Shown here: positions 7,915 to 17,405 of the stretch, one piece after another | How positions within the stretch are numbered: position 1 is the stretch's first letter | Layout: each line of letters begins with the position of its first letter | From: Pseudomonadales bacterium | GTDB lineage: Bacteria > Pseudomonadota > Gammaproteobacteria > Pseudomonadales > Azotimanducaceae | NCBI GenBank assembly: GCA_028285415.1 | Contig: JANQPF010000014.1 | Coordinates: 124,001-188,000, forward strand | Reading direction: 5' to 3' | Length of the DNA: 64,000 nt | Program-made: the position numbers and the translations under genes | Notes under the pieces: model-generated | What the model was told of the DNA's origin: nothing | Databases searched by the model: none | The model's input: the letters and a program-made list of their open reading frames with translations, nothing else

Positions 7915-9737
7915 GATTGCACCTCCGTCAGACGTGGCAGCTTGTTGGCCTGGTAGTAGTCGGCGATGGATTGCTGGATGAAATCAGCGGATATCGAAAG
8001 GCCCGCATAGTACGTAATGGAGACGAGCTTGGCCGGATTGTAGTCTTCTTCGTTGATCAGGAGCGTGCGCATCTGCCCGTCGCGATTCTGCTCGACGACA
8101 AAGACGAGATCATGACCGTCGATGAATTCCCGCACATCCTGGCCGAAGGGGAACGCGCGCACCCGGCAGGTGTCGAGCCGAATGCCCTCTTCCGCCAGGA
8201 GATCCTGCGCTTCCGGCATCGGCAACGCCGTGGTGCCATAGTAAAGGACGCCCACGCTGCTGTTGCCGCTGGCAATCTCCGCCCCCGGCACCAGCGTTTT
8301 GGTGGTCTCCCACTTCTTCTCCAACCGCTCCATGTTGCGCTGGTAGGCTTCGGGCGATTCCGTATACGCCGCAAACTCGTCGCGCGACGTGCCCCGGGTG
8401 AAAAAGGACCCTTTGTCCGGATGCGTACCCGGGTAAGTCCGGTAGCCGATACCGTCGCCATCGACATCGAGATAACGGCCGAAGACCTCGAGGCGGTCGA
8501 GGTCGTCAGCGTCGAGCACTTTGCCGCGGTCATAGCGGCGCTCGTCATCCCACTCGAAAGGTTCGCTCAGGTTGTCGTTCATGCCGAGCTCGAGGTCCGA
8601 GAGCACAATGATGGGCGTCTGCAGACGATCGGCCAGGTCCAGCGCCTGGGCGGCAAAGTCGAAACACTCTTTCGGGGTCGACGGGAAGAGCACCGGGTGT
8701 TTGGTGTCACCGTGCGACGCATACGCGGCCGAGATCAGATCGCTCTGCTGGGTCCGCGTTGGCATACCTGTCGACGGACCGGAGCGCTGGATGTCCCAGA
8801 GCACCGCTGGGATCTCGGCGAAATAGGCAAGTCCCAGGAATTCCGACATGAGCGAAACCCCCGGGCCGCTCGTTGCGGTAAACGAACGCGCGCCGTTCCA
8901 GCCGGCACCGATGACAATACCAATCGCGGCAAGCTCGTCTTCCGCCTGAATGATGGCAAACTTTTTCTGGCCGCTGTCCTTGTCGATGCGCAGCCGGTTG
9001 GCGTGCTGCTCGAACGCCTCGGCAACCGAGGTCGACGGCGTGATCGGATACCAGGCGCAGACGGTCGCGCCACCGTAGATGGAGCCGAGCCCTGCGGCTG
9101 CGTTACCGTCCACCATAATCCGCTCGCCAACCTGATCGGACCGGCGTACCTGCAGCGGCAGCGGCGCGTTGAGGTATTCGTAGGCGTAGTTGCGGCCAAT
9201 CTCGAGCGCGTGGATGTTCGGCTGAATCAGCGCGTCTTTGCCCTTGTACTGGGTCGAGACCATGCCGGTGATCACATCGAACTCGATGTTCAGCAGGCCC
9301 GCCAGGGCACCGAGGTAGGTGATGTTCTTGAAGAGGCTGCGCTGCTTCGGATCGGTGAACTCCGGCAACAGCATGGTTGCCAGCGGGATGCCAATCTCGT
9401 TGATGTCGTCGCGCTGCAGGGTTTTGGCCAGCGGCTTCGAGTTGTCATAGAGCAGATAGCCGCCCGGTTTCACGGACGCCACGTCCTCGACCAGAGTCTC
9501 CGCGTTCATGGCCACCATGATGTCGACCCCTTCGCGGCGACCGAGATAATCCTTCTCGCTGACTCTGACCTCGAACCAGGTCGGCAGCCCCTGGATGTTG
9601 GACGGAAATATGTTGCGCGTGGCGACGGGGATGCCCATGCGGAAGAGCGCTTTGGCGAACATGCCGTTGGCGCTCGCCGAGCCCGAGCCATTGACGTTGG
9701 CAAAACGGATCACAAAGTCGTTGTAGCTGACAGTCAT
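7911..9737 (-). CDS. korA: 2-oxoacid:acceptor oxidoreductase, fused gamma-alpha subunit
   Basis: This 608-residue protein joins the gamma domain (about 1-190, starting FVIRFANVNGSGSASANG) to the pyrimidine-binding alpha domain (from about 200, GNAAAGLGSIYGGATVCAWYPITPST). That is the usual KorA layout in aerobic and microaerobic bacteria. With KorB it forms the CoA-dependent 2-oxoacid oxidoreductase. I chose the ATG at 9737 because it overlaps the stop of the preceding gene as ATGA and begins at the conserved N-terminus; upstream in-frame starts would add about 33 unconserved residues. It is the middle gene of a three-gene operon. Confidence 0.92.
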   Translation of the reverse strand: MTVSYNDFVIRFANVNGSGSASANGMFAKALFRMGIPVATRNIFPSNIQGLPTWFEVRVSEKDYLGRREGVDIMVAMNAETLVEDVASVKPGGYLLYDNSKPLAKTLQRDDINEIGIPLATMLLPEFTDPKQRSLFKNITYLGALAGLLNIEFDVITGMVSTQYKGKDALIQPNIHALEIGRNYAYEYLNAPLPLQVRRSDQVGERIMVDGNAAAGLGSIYGGATVCAWYPITPSTSVAEAFEQHANRLRIDKDSGQKKFAIIQAEDELAAIGIVIGAGWNGARSFTATSGPGVSLMSEFLGLAYFAEIPAVLWDIQRSGPSTGMPTRTQQSDLISAAYASHGDTKHPVLFPSTPKECFDFAAQALDLADRLQTPIIVLSDLELGMNDNLSEPFEWDDERRYDRGKVLDADDLDRLEVFGRYLDVDGDGIGYRTYPGTHPDKGSFFTRGTSRDEFAAYTESPEAYQRNMERLEKKWETTKTLVPGAEIASGNSSVGVLYYGTTALPMPEAQDLLAEEGIRLDTCRVRAFPFGQDVREFIDGHDLVFVVEQNRDGQMRTLLINEEDYNPAKLVSITYYAGLSISADFIQQSIADYYQANKLPRLTEVQS

Positions 9738-11515
9738 TCTGCAAAAGATCCCAGTTGCGGCACGTGCACCACCGAACGCTGCATATCCCAGGCGTTGGTG
9801 GGACATCGTTCTGCACACAGACCGCAGTGCAGGCACACGTCTTCGTCCTTGACCATGACCCGCCCGGTCGGCAGGTCGGTGGATACGTAAAGCGCCTGCT
9901 CGCCGTTGTCCGCCGGCGCGGTGAGACGCTGTCGCAGACTGTCCTCTTCAGCGTTCTCCGTGAACGTGATGCAGTCCATCGGACAGATGTCGACGCAGGC
10001 GTCACACTCGATACACAGGTTTTCCGTGAATACGGTCTGCACGTCACAGTTGAGGCAACGCTGCGCCTCCGCTTCACCGAGCGCACGGTCGAAGCCGAGT
10101 TCAACCTCCACCTTGACGTTCGAGAGCGCCGACTCTTTCTCCACCAGCGGCACCAGATGGCGGGCGGACGGATCGTGCTCGGCGTCATACGCCCACTCGT
10201 GCACCCCCATCTTGGTGGACAGCAGGTTCACACCCTCGGGTGGGCGATCTTTTTTCAGGTCTTTATCGGACAGCATCAGGTGGATGCTGATCGCGGCCTG
10301 GTGCGCATGCGCCGAGGCCCAGATGATGTTTTCGGGACCAAACGCGCTGTCGCCGCCGAAGAACACCTTGGGATTCGTCGACTGCAGCGTCACCTCGTCG
10401 AGCACCGGACAGTCCCACTTGTCGAACTCGAGGCCAATGTCGCGCTCTATCCACGGGCAGTGATTGTCCTGGCCGATGGCCATGAGAATGTGGTCACACT
10501 CGATGAACACGTCCGGCTCACCGCTCGGCACGTATTTCAGGCGCCCATCCTCTTCCACCGGCTTCACGCACTCGAAGACCACCCCTTTGAGCTTGCCATT
10601 CTCGTGCACGAACTCTTTGGGCGGGCGGTTGTTGATGATGGGAATGCCTTCCCGCATCGCGTCCTCTTTTTCCCACTCCGAGGCTTTCATCACCTCGAAC
10701 GCCGAGCGCACGACAACCGTGACCGATTCCGCACCCAGGCGCAGGGACGTCCGGCAACAGTCCATGGCGGTGTTGCCCCCGCCCATGACGATGACCTTGC
10801 CTTCGATCGAATCGGTGTGGCCGAAGGCCACGCTCGACAACCAGTCGATGCCGATGTGAATGTACTCGTCCACTTCCGCACGCCCGGGCAGCTCGAGGTC
10901 ACGGCCCCGTGGCGCACCGGTGCCCACGAAATAGGCGTCGAATTCCTGATCCAGCATCGCCTTCATGCTGGTGATCTCCTGCCCGAAGTGGCACACGACG
11001 CCCATGTCGAGAATCTGATCCACCTCTTCCTCGAGCACTTCGATGGGCAGACGGAAGGCTGGGATCTGACTGCGCATCATGCCGCCGCCAGAGGGGTCTT
11101 TCTCGAAGAGGTGCACCTCGTAGCCGAGCGGCAGCAGATCCCGCGCCACCGCAAGCGATGCGGGCCCTGCGCCAATGAGCGCAACGCGCTTGCCGTTCTT
11201 CTGCTGCGGCACCCGTGGCATGAACGCGCTGATGTCCCCTTTGTTGTCGGCGGCAACGCGTTTCAGACGGCAGATGGCAACCGGTTTCTCTTCGGTGCGC
11301 ACGCGCCGGCAGGCCGGTTCGCAGGGGCGATCGCAGGTGCGGCCGAGAATGCCGGGGAAGACGTTGGAGTCCCAGTTGAGCATGTACGCTTCGGTGTAGC
11401 GTTCCTGCGCAATCAGACGGATGTACTCCGGCACCGGCGTGTGGGCAGGACACGCCCACTGACAATCGACTACCTTGTGAAAATAGTTGGGATCTTGGAT
11501 ATCGGTGGGTTGCAT
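9734..11515 (-). CDS. FAD/NAD(P)-binding oxidoreductase with C-terminal ferredoxin domain, Kor-associated
   Basis: This 593-residue flavoprotein resembles the glutamate synthase small subunit (GltD) extended by a bacterial ferredoxin domain. N-terminal cysteines (CQWACPAHTP and CDRPCEPAC) form the GltD-type cluster site. Two dinucleotide-binding folds follow (VALIGAGPASLA for FAD, VIVMGGGNTAMD for NAD(P)H). Two [4Fe-4S] motifs lie near the C-terminus (CIECDACVDICPMDC and CLHCGLCAERCP). As first gene of the operon with KorA and KorB it most likely passes electrons between the oxidoreductase and NADP, as in the korABC arrangement described for denitrifying aromatic degraders. The ATG at 11515 is preferred; a GTG at 11524 would add three residues. 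Confidence 0.85.
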   Translation of the reverse strand: MQPTDIQDPNYFHKVVDCQWACPAHTPVPEYIRLIAQERYTEAYMLNWDSNVFPGILGRTCDRPCEPACRRVRTEEKPVAICRLKRVAADNKGDISAFMPRVPQQKNGKRVALIGAGPASLAVARDLLPLGYEVHLFEKDPSGGGMMRSQIPAFRLPIEVLEEEVDQILDMGVVCHFGQEITSMKAMLDQEFDAYFVGTGAPRGRDLELPGRAEVDEYIHIGIDWLSSVAFGHTDSIEGKVIVMGGGNTAMDCCRTSLRLGAESVTVVVRSAFEVMKASEWEKEDAMREGIPIINNRPPKEFVHENGKLKGVVFECVKPVEEDGRLKYVPSGEPDVFIECDHILMAIGQDNHCPWIERDIGLEFDKWDCPVLDEVTLQSTNPKVFFGGDSAFGPENIIWASAHAHQAAISIHLMLSDKDLKKDRPPEGVNLLSTKMGVHEWAYDAEHDPSARHLVPLVEKESALSNVKVEVELGFDRALGEAEAQRCLNCDVQTVFTENLCIECDACVDICPMDCITFTENAEEDSLRQRLTAPADNGEQALYVSTDLPTGRVMVKDEDVCLHCGLCAERCPTNAWDMQRSVVHVPQLGSFAE

Positions 11516-11532
11516 GGCACTCACTGGATCTG

Positions 11533-11555
11533 GCTCGCGAGGGAAATTTGCGAGC
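11533..11555. promoter_or_regulatory. Inverted repeat in the leader of the Kor operon
   Basis: GCTCGC (11533-11538) and GCGAGC (11550-11555) form a perfect 6-bp inverted repeat around an A+T-rich 11-base loop, 18-40 bp ahead of the first Kor start codon. It could be an operator or a leader hairpin. No clear -35/-10 pair was found in the 150-bp intergenic region. Confidence 0.35.
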
Positions 11556-11643
11556 TAAAACAATGGACTCTCCCGGGTTGAAAGGAGAACTTTAGCCTGT
11601 TGCCCGGGGGAACACCAGTCCTGCCCCGCGCAATCGGTACGAT

Positions 11644-11663
11644 TTATCCACAGCTTTTCCACA
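11644..11663 (+). promoter_or_regulatory. Two tandem DnaA-box-like sites
   Basis: A perfect strict DnaA box, TTATCCACA (11644-11652), is followed 11 bp later in the same orientation by TTTTCCACA (11655-11663), one mismatch from consensus. The one-helical-turn spacing puts both on the same DNA face. They lie in the gap between the retropepsin-like gene and the Kor operon. One exact box is expected about every 130 kb of single-strand sequence by chance, so only the pairing is notable. Confidence 0.4.
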
Positions 11664-11670
11664 GCCGTCA

Positions 11671-12789
11671 TCACCGCTTGAGACGCAGCGGATCGGCGCT
11701 GAGCTGGTGGATGATGTCGAGTCCGAGCAGACCGTCGAGACCCGGCAGCACCACCGGCAATTCGAGCACCCGGACATCGTTGAAATACTGACCCTGCACT
11801 TCGAGCTCCGCCACCCGGTAGACGCCGGTTTCGACCACCCCGCCCGCCGTGCGGATGCGTACCGCTTCGCTGGTGCGCTCGGCGCCCAGCGTGCGTAACG
11901 CGTGGCGGGAAAAGCTCGTGACGTTGGCGCCGGTATCGACCAGGAGCGTGAACGTGAGTCCGGACGGCACTGACACGCGGGAGAGCAGCCGATCGCCGTC
12001 GCGCACGAAGGTCATGTCCTCCTCGACCAGCGCAAGCTCACCGGCCAGCTCATCGATCACGGCCTGGGTAATGTCGGTTGTGCCGGTTTCCATGAGCACC
12101 CGGCGGGCGTCTTCCCAGCGCTGCACACCCGCAAGCGCCGCTGCCCATTCATAGCGATAGCGGTCGCTGCCCGGCACGCGCTGACTCACCAGCCGCCAGA
12201 ACGCTTCGCGCTCCAGACCCGCGCCGCGGTTACGCAGCTGCGCATCGATCATGCGAATGATCTGGTCCGCTTCGGTACGGGCGCGTTCGCTCTGAGCGGT
12301 ATCGAGCGGCAGCGCCATCACGCTGAAAAGCGTTTCCAGCGCGGTCTCCGGCATGCCGCTGACCTGCTGCAGGTCAGCCAGCAGAAAGAGCGCTTCATGA
12401 TCCCCCGGCTCGGCTTCGAGATACGCCGACAGCACCCGGCGCATGGCCAGCGCGTCGTATTTGTTGACACTGGCGCGCAGGACGTCGACGAGTGCCAGCC
12501 CGTGCCGTGCCGTCACCTCGGCGCGATTGACGTCGAGCCACTGCTCGAGCTGAAACCAGGCGCGTCCGTCGAGGAGCCGTTGAAACTCGGAAACAGGGGG
12601 AGACTCGGGTGCGGCATCCGCGACGGTGCCCGCTCGAGGGGCGTCTGACGGGGGCGCCGTGGCCGCGGTTTCGGCGACGGCGCCGTGTCGCACGCCAGCC
12701 TGGTAACCCACCCAGTAGCTGCCTGCAACCGCGGCCAGGCAGAAGGTGCCGATGAAAAAAAATGTGCCGAGGGAACGCGCTGAGCACAT
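11671..12789 (-). CDS. Membrane-anchored retropepsin-like aspartic protease with helical repeats
   Basis: The 372-residue protein has one N-terminal membrane segment (about 9-27) and an Ala/Pro-rich linker. A helical region of about 65-230 looks like degenerate TPR repeats. The C-terminal domain has the aspartic protease signature LLVDTGANVTSFS, with the later hydrophobic GLDGLLGLDII segment typical of clan AA retropepsin-like proteins. A single catalytic Asp per chain implies a homodimer. Topology suggests a periplasmic protease domain. It is transcribed divergently from mfd. The substrate is unknown. Confidence 0.75.
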   Translation of the reverse strand: MCSARSLGTFFFIGTFCLAAVAGSYWVGYQAGVRHGAVAETAATAPPSDAPRAGTVADAAPESPPVSEFQRLLDGRAWFQLEQWLDVNRAEVTARHGLALVDVLRASVNKYDALAMRRVLSAYLEAEPGDHEALFLLADLQQVSGMPETALETLFSVMALPLDTAQSERARTEADQIIRMIDAQLRNRGAGLEREAFWRLVSQRVPGSDRYRYEWAAALAGVQRWEDARRVLMETGTTDITQAVIDELAGELALVEEDMTFVRDGDRLLSRVSVPSGLTFTLLVDTGANVTSFSRHALRTLGAERTSEAVRIRTAGGVVETGVYRVAELEVQGQYFNDVRVLELPVVLPGLDGLLGLDIIHQLSADPLRLKR

Positions 12790-12861
12790 GATACTTCTAC
12801 AGAGTTTCCTTAGAATGGCCGCCTTTTCGCGAATACCACCCTACTTCAGGTTAGAGCCACT

Positions 12862-15800
12862 TTGACAGCACCTTCTATCCCGGTTGGACAATCCTCTTTG
12901 CAGGCGCTTTTCACCGAACCACTGCAGGCCCCGGCCGAGCCGGGGCAGACCTTCACGTGGACCGGTCTGCACGGCATCGCCGATGCGGCGGCGGTGGCTG
13001 CCTGGGTAGAACAGCACAACCGCTTCGTGCTGGTTGTGACCAAAGACTCTGCCCGTGCACAGCGGTGGTCCGAGGCGCTGCAGTTCTTTGGCGGCAGTGC
13101 GCTCGAAACGCTGCACTTCCCCGATTGGGAAACGCTGCCGTACGACGCCTTTTCGCCCCATCAGGACATCATCTCCGAGCGCCTGGCGACGCTCACCGCG
13201 CTGCCGCAGCGCAAAACCGGCGTGCTGACCGTGCCGGTGACCACGCTGATGCAGCGCATCGCGCCAAAGTCGTTCCTGGACGGTGCAAGCTTCGACTTCC
13301 GCCGCGGTCAGGAGCTCGACGTTGCCGCCCAGCGGCTCGTGCTCGACGCGGCGGGCTATCAGCATACGGACACGGTCTCGGAGCGCGGCCAGTACGCGGT
13401 GCGCGGCTCGGTGATGGACATCTATCCCATGGGCGCGCCGCTCCCGGTACGTCTGGATCTGTTCGATACCGAAATCGACACCCTGCGGACGTTCGATCCG
13501 GAGACCCAGCGCACCATCGAGCAGATCGACGCGCTCGAGCTTCTCCCCGCCAAGGAGTTTCCGTTCGACGACGACGCCGTGGCGAGGTTTCGTGACCGCT
13601 GGCACCACACGTTCAACGTCGACGTGCGACGTTGCAGCGTGTATCAGGACGTGTCGAGCTACATTGCACCCAACGGCGTGGAGTACTACCTGCCGTTTTT
13701 CTTCGACACCCTGGGCACGCTGTTCGATTACCTCCCAACGGAGGTTCTGGTCGTGCTCGAGGCTGACGCGCTCGAAGCCGCCGAACACCACCTGCACGAC
13801 GTCGGGGAACGCTACGAATCGTTGCGCCACGACGTGGAGCGGCCCATCCTGCCGCCGGGTGAGCTGTACCTGGCGCTCGATGAGCTGAACGGCCGCATGA
13901 AAGCGCATCCGCGACTGACGCTCGATGCCGATACCCCCGGACGGCACGGACAAGCCTTCCCCAGCCGCAACCTGCCTGATCTTCTGACCCACGCGCGTGC
14001 CGCAACCCCCACTGCCAAGCTGCAGGAGTTCCTCGACGAGGTCAGCCGCAGCGTGCTGTTCGTCGCGGAGTCCGCCGGACGCCGGGAAGTGTTTGACGAG
14101 CTCCTGCGCAAAGCGGCCATTCACTGCGAAATTGTCGATGACTTTGCCGCCTACCGCGATGCCGCCGGCCACTGCCTGACCGTCGCCGGCCTCGACGAGG
14201 GCATGCATCTGCCGGATTGTGTGGTCATCACGGAAACCGACGTGCTCGGCACGCGGCAGGCGGACCCGCGCCGGGAAAGCGGCCGCATCATCGACCCCGA
14301 GCAGATTGTCAGAAATCTCACCGAGCTCTCGATCGGCGCTCCTGTCGTGCACATTGAGCACGGCGTGGGTCGTTACCTGGGTCTGCAGACCTTACCGATC
14401 GACGGCGAGGCGCAGGAATTTCTGACACTGGCCTACGCCGACAACGACAAGCTCTACGTCCCGGTCACGGCGCTGCACCTCATCAGCCGCTATGCGGGGA
14501 GTGAGGAAGAGCTTGCACCGCTGCACCGGCTCGGCTCCGATCAGTGGGAAAAGGCGAAGCGGCGCGCTGCCGAGAAAGTTGTGGACGTCGCGGCGGAGCT
14601 GCTCGACATCTACGCCCGCCGCGAAATGCGCACGTCGCATCAGTTCAGCATCGAGGAAGCGGAATACACCCGGTTCGCCAACGAGTTCCCCTTTGAGGTC
14701 ACGCTCGACCAGCGCGGCGCCATTGAGGATACGCTCGCCGATATGACCACCCTGCGCGCCATGGACCGGCTCATCTGCGGCGACGTCGGCTTTGGTAAGA
14801 CCGAGGTTGCCATGCGCGCGGCTTTCGTGGCCGTGCAAAGCGCCAAGCAGGTTGCCGTCCTCGTGCCGACCACGCTCCTTGCCCAGCAGCATTTCGATAC
14901 GTTCCGCGACCGTTTCGCAAGCTGGCCTGTCACCATCGAGGTGGTCAGCCGGCTGCGCTCCCAGGCAGAGGTCGACGACGTCAGCAGCCGTGCGAGAGCC
15001 GGCAAGGTGGATATTCTGATTGGTACCCACAAGCTGCTGAACGAAGCGTTCGCCTTCAAGGACCTGGGGCTCATCATCATCGACGAGGAGCATCGCTTCG
15101 GCGTCCGCCAGAAGGAGCGCCTGAAAACCCTGCGCGCGGAAGTCGACGTCCTGACGCTGACCGCAACGCCGATACCGCGCACGCTCAACATGGCGCTTGC
15201 GGGTATCCGGGATCTCTCGATCATTGCCACGCCACCCGCCAAAAGGCTTTCCATCAAGACGTTTGTGCTCGAGAAGCGCAATCACATGGTGCGCGAGGCG
15301 ATCAGCCGTGAGCTCCTGCGCGGCGGGCAGGTGTTCTTTCTGCACAACGAGGTACGCACCATCGAAGCCGCCGCCATGGAACTCGCCGAGCTGGTGCCGG
15401 AGGCGCGCATCGGTATCGGTCACGGCCAGATGCCCAAACGGGAGCTCGAGCAGGTCATGTCCGATTTCTATCATCGGCGACTGAACGTGCTCGTCTGCAC
15501 CACGATCATCGAAACCGGGCTGGATATCCCCAACGCCAACACCATCATCATCGAGCGCGCTGACAAATTCGGCCTGGCGCAGCTGCACCAGCTCCGCGGT
15601 CGGGTGGGCCGCAGCCACCGCCAGGCATATGCCTATCTTCTGACGCCCCATCCCAAGGCGATGACTGCGGACGCGGTGAAGCGGCTCGACGCCATCGAAG
15701 CGGCGGGTGAGCTGGGCGTCGGCTTCACGCTGGCTACCCATGACATGGAAATCCGGGGCGCGGGTGAGCTCCTCGGCGAAGATCAGTCCGGACAGATCGA

Positions 15801-16353
15801 ATCGGTGGGTTTTTCGCTCTACATGGATCTTCTCAACCGCGCCGTTGCCGCCCTCAAGGCGGGTAAACTGCCGAACGCCGACAGCCCGCTGGAACCCATC
15901 AGCCAGGAGGTCAATCTGCACGCGGCCACGCTGATACCGGAAGACTATCTACCGGATGTGCATGCTCGTCTGATACTGTACAAGCGAATCAGCAACGCGA
16001 CCGATCAGCAGGCACTGGACGACCTCATGGTGGAAATCATCGATCGCTTCGGATTGTTACCCGACCCGTTGAAACGCTTGTTTGCGGTGACGAGCTTGAA
16101 GCTCGCGAGCCAGCGCCTTGGCATCCTGAAACTGGAAATCGGCGAGGCACGGGGCAAGCTCGAGTTCAGCAACGAAACGAACGTCGACCCCATCAAGATC
16201 GTCAACCTGGTGCAGCGTGAGGCAAACACCTACAAGCTGGAGGGTGCCGCCATGCTACGCGTCGCGCGCGCGCTACCCGACTTCGATGCGCGCCTGACGT
16301 TTGCGTATGAGCTCCTCGAGAAACTCGCCCCTGAGGAGACCGCTGCCGCATGA
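12862..16353 (+). CDS. mfd: Transcription-repair coupling factor
   Basis: Mfd displaces RNA polymerase stalled at DNA lesions and recruits UvrA for nucleotide excision repair. The 1163 residues cover the UvrB-homology module (1-350), the polymerase-interacting region, the RecG-like translocase and the C-terminal TRCF domain. The Walker A motif is GDVGFGKTE with K646, and the DEEH box is at 741-744. No ATG exists between the upstream in-frame stop and conserved sequence, so the TTG at 12862 is the inferred start, with only a weak ribosome site. csiV follows with an ATGA overlap. Confidence 0.95.
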   Translation: MTAPSIPVGQSSLQALFTEPLQAPAEPGQTFTWTGLHGIADAAAVAAWVEQHNRFVLVVTKDSARAQRWSEALQFFGGSALETLHFPDWETLPYDAFSPHQDIISERLATLTALPQRKTGVLTVPVTTLMQRIAPKSFLDGASFDFRRGQELDVAAQRLVLDAAGYQHTDTVSERGQYAVRGSVMDIYPMGAPLPVRLDLFDTEIDTLRTFDPETQRTIEQIDALELLPAKEFPFDDDAVARFRDRWHHTFNVDVRRCSVYQDVSSYIAPNGVEYYLPFFFDTLGTLFDYLPTEVLVVLEADALEAAEHHLHDVGERYESLRHDVERPILPPGELYLALDELNGRMKAHPRLTLDADTPGRHGQAFPSRNLPDLLTHARAATPTAKLQEFLDEVSRSVLFVAESAGRREVFDELLRKAAIHCEIVDDFAAYRDAAGHCLTVAGLDEGMHLPDCVVITETDVLGTRQADPRRESGRIIDPEQIVRNLTELSIGAPVVHIEHGVGRYLGLQTLPIDGEAQEFLTLAYADNDKLYVPVTALHLISRYAGSEEELAPLHRLGSDQWEKAKRRAAEKVVDVAAELLDIYARREMRTSHQFSIEEAEYTRFANEFPFEVTLDQRGAIEDTLADMTTLRAMDRLICGDVGFGKTEVAMRAAFVAVQSAKQVAVLVPTTLLAQQHFDTFRDRFASWPVTIEVVSRLRSQAEVDDVSSRARAGKVDILIGTHKLLNEAFAFKDLGLIIIDEEHRFGVRQKERLKTLRAEVDVLTLTATPIPRTLNMALAGIRDLSIIATPPAKRLSIKTFVLEKRNHMVREAISRELLRGGQVFFLHNEVRTIEAAAMELAELVPEARIGIGHGQMPKRELEQVMSDFYHRRLNVLVCTTIIETGLDIPNANTIIIERADKFGLAQLHQLRGRVGRSHRQAYAYLLTPHPKAMTADAVKRLDAIEAAGELGVGFTLATHDMEIRGAGELLGEDQSGQIESVGFSLYMDLLNRAVAALKAGKLPNADSPLEPISQEVNLHAATLIPEDYLPDVHARLILYKRISNATDQQALDDLMVEIIDRFGLLPDPLKRLFAVTSLKLASQRLGILKLEIGEARGKLEFSNETNVDPIKIVNLVQREANTYKLEGAAMLRVARALPDFDARLTFAYELLEKLAPEETAAA

Positions 16354-17405
16354 TCGCCAGACATCTACCGCGATTCGTTTTAGTTCTCTTCTGCGCGCTC
16401 AGCAGTACCGCCTGGGGCGCTGCCGCCGACGATCTCGAGGATCTATTAGAGGCGCGCTGGTTCGACATCGAGCTGGTCGTTTTCGAGCGTCTCGACGTGC
16501 TCGACGTCAACAGCAGCGAAGGGCTGAGACTCACCGGACCTCGCTCCTGGCCAGACAACCTGTCGCGGTTTTATGACAACCCGCCGGACACCGATACCAT
16601 CACCGCACGGTTCTACGACTTCGACACCGTGGCCTTCGAGTGTCTCGGCTATCCCGAGCTCGCCGAGCCCGATCCCCTGCATCCGATGCTTCAGCCGGTC
16701 AACGAATTCAGCGATGCGTCGCTGCGCGCGCGGGCGGAACTCGAGGTGGAAGCCACCACACTGGAGGCAGCGTCAGATGTGTCGACCGAAGCGCCCAGCG
16801 CGGATGCGGACGTGGCCGTGGACGGTGCCGTGCCGCAAAATGCACCGGCGATGGTCATGACGCCGTACCTGCGGCTCCTGGCTGATGTCGCGGAGTTCGA
16901 GACATCGCTCTACGCCGGCGCGTTCCAGCCGAGCGGCGAGCGCACGCTGATCAACGAGGTGAAAGCGCTCAACCGGCAGCGCCATCTGCGGCCCATCATC
17001 CACACCCGCTGGCGCCAGCCCGTGCCGCCCCGGTCGGAGCCGATGCCGCTGTATCTGAGTGCCGCCGTGAACGAGTCCGCGCCGTTGACGGAACGCGGAT
17101 TTGCCAAGCTCGAAGGATTTGTCAGCGTCACCGTGGGGCGTTATCTGCACGTCGCACCAACGCTCTGGTATCACGCCGACACGCTCGGTATGCAGCCGAT
17201 TGCGCTACCCGCCTCCGCGCACGCCATCCCGGGAACGGGTGACGGCTACATGGCGCTCAAAGAGAGCCGGCGCATGCGCAGCGGTGAGCTGCACTACATC
17301 GACCATCCGAAAATCGGCGTGCTCGTGCGCATCGACCCCGTGACCTTCCCGGCGCACCTCCTCGAGGCGTGGGAGGCGTTAGAATCGACTGACGGCGCGC
17401 CGTAA
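16350..17405 (+). CDS. csiV: CsiV family periplasmic peptidoglycan-binding protein
   Basis: CsiV proteins bind peptidoglycan and were linked in Vibrio to activation of the wall synthase PBP1A by LpoA. This 351-residue protein has a signal peptide (about 1-25, ending STAWGA). The family's conserved opening WFDIELVVFER and C-terminal block ESRRMRSGELHYIDHPKIGVLV are both present. An acidic, Ala-rich insert lies near 125-165. Its ATG overlaps the mfd stop by 4 bases; the pairing with mfd is conserved in gammaproteobacteria. Its 3' end overlaps the convergent MTI phosphorylase gene by 27 bp. Confidence 0.85.
   Translation: MIARHLPRFVLVLFCALSSTAWGAAADDLEDLLEARWFDIELVVFERLDVLDVNSSEGLRLTGPRSWPDNLSRFYDNPPDTDTITARFYDFDTVAFECLGYPELAEPDPLHPMLQPVNEFSDASLRARAELEVEATTLEAASDVSTEAPSADADVAVDGAVPQNAPAMVMTPYLRLLADVAEFETSLYAGAFQPSGERTLINEVKALNRQRHLRPIIHTRWRQPVPPRSEPMPLYLSAAVNESAPLTERGFAKLEGFVSVTVGRYLHVAPTLWYHADTLGMQPIALPASAHAIPGTGDGYMALKESRRMRSGELHYIDHPKIGVLVRIDPVTFPAHLLEAWEALESTDGAP

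Noticed and set aside
12811-12816. TAGAAT as the mfd -10 box
   Set aside because: No matching -35 element at the right distance, so I could not support a promoter.
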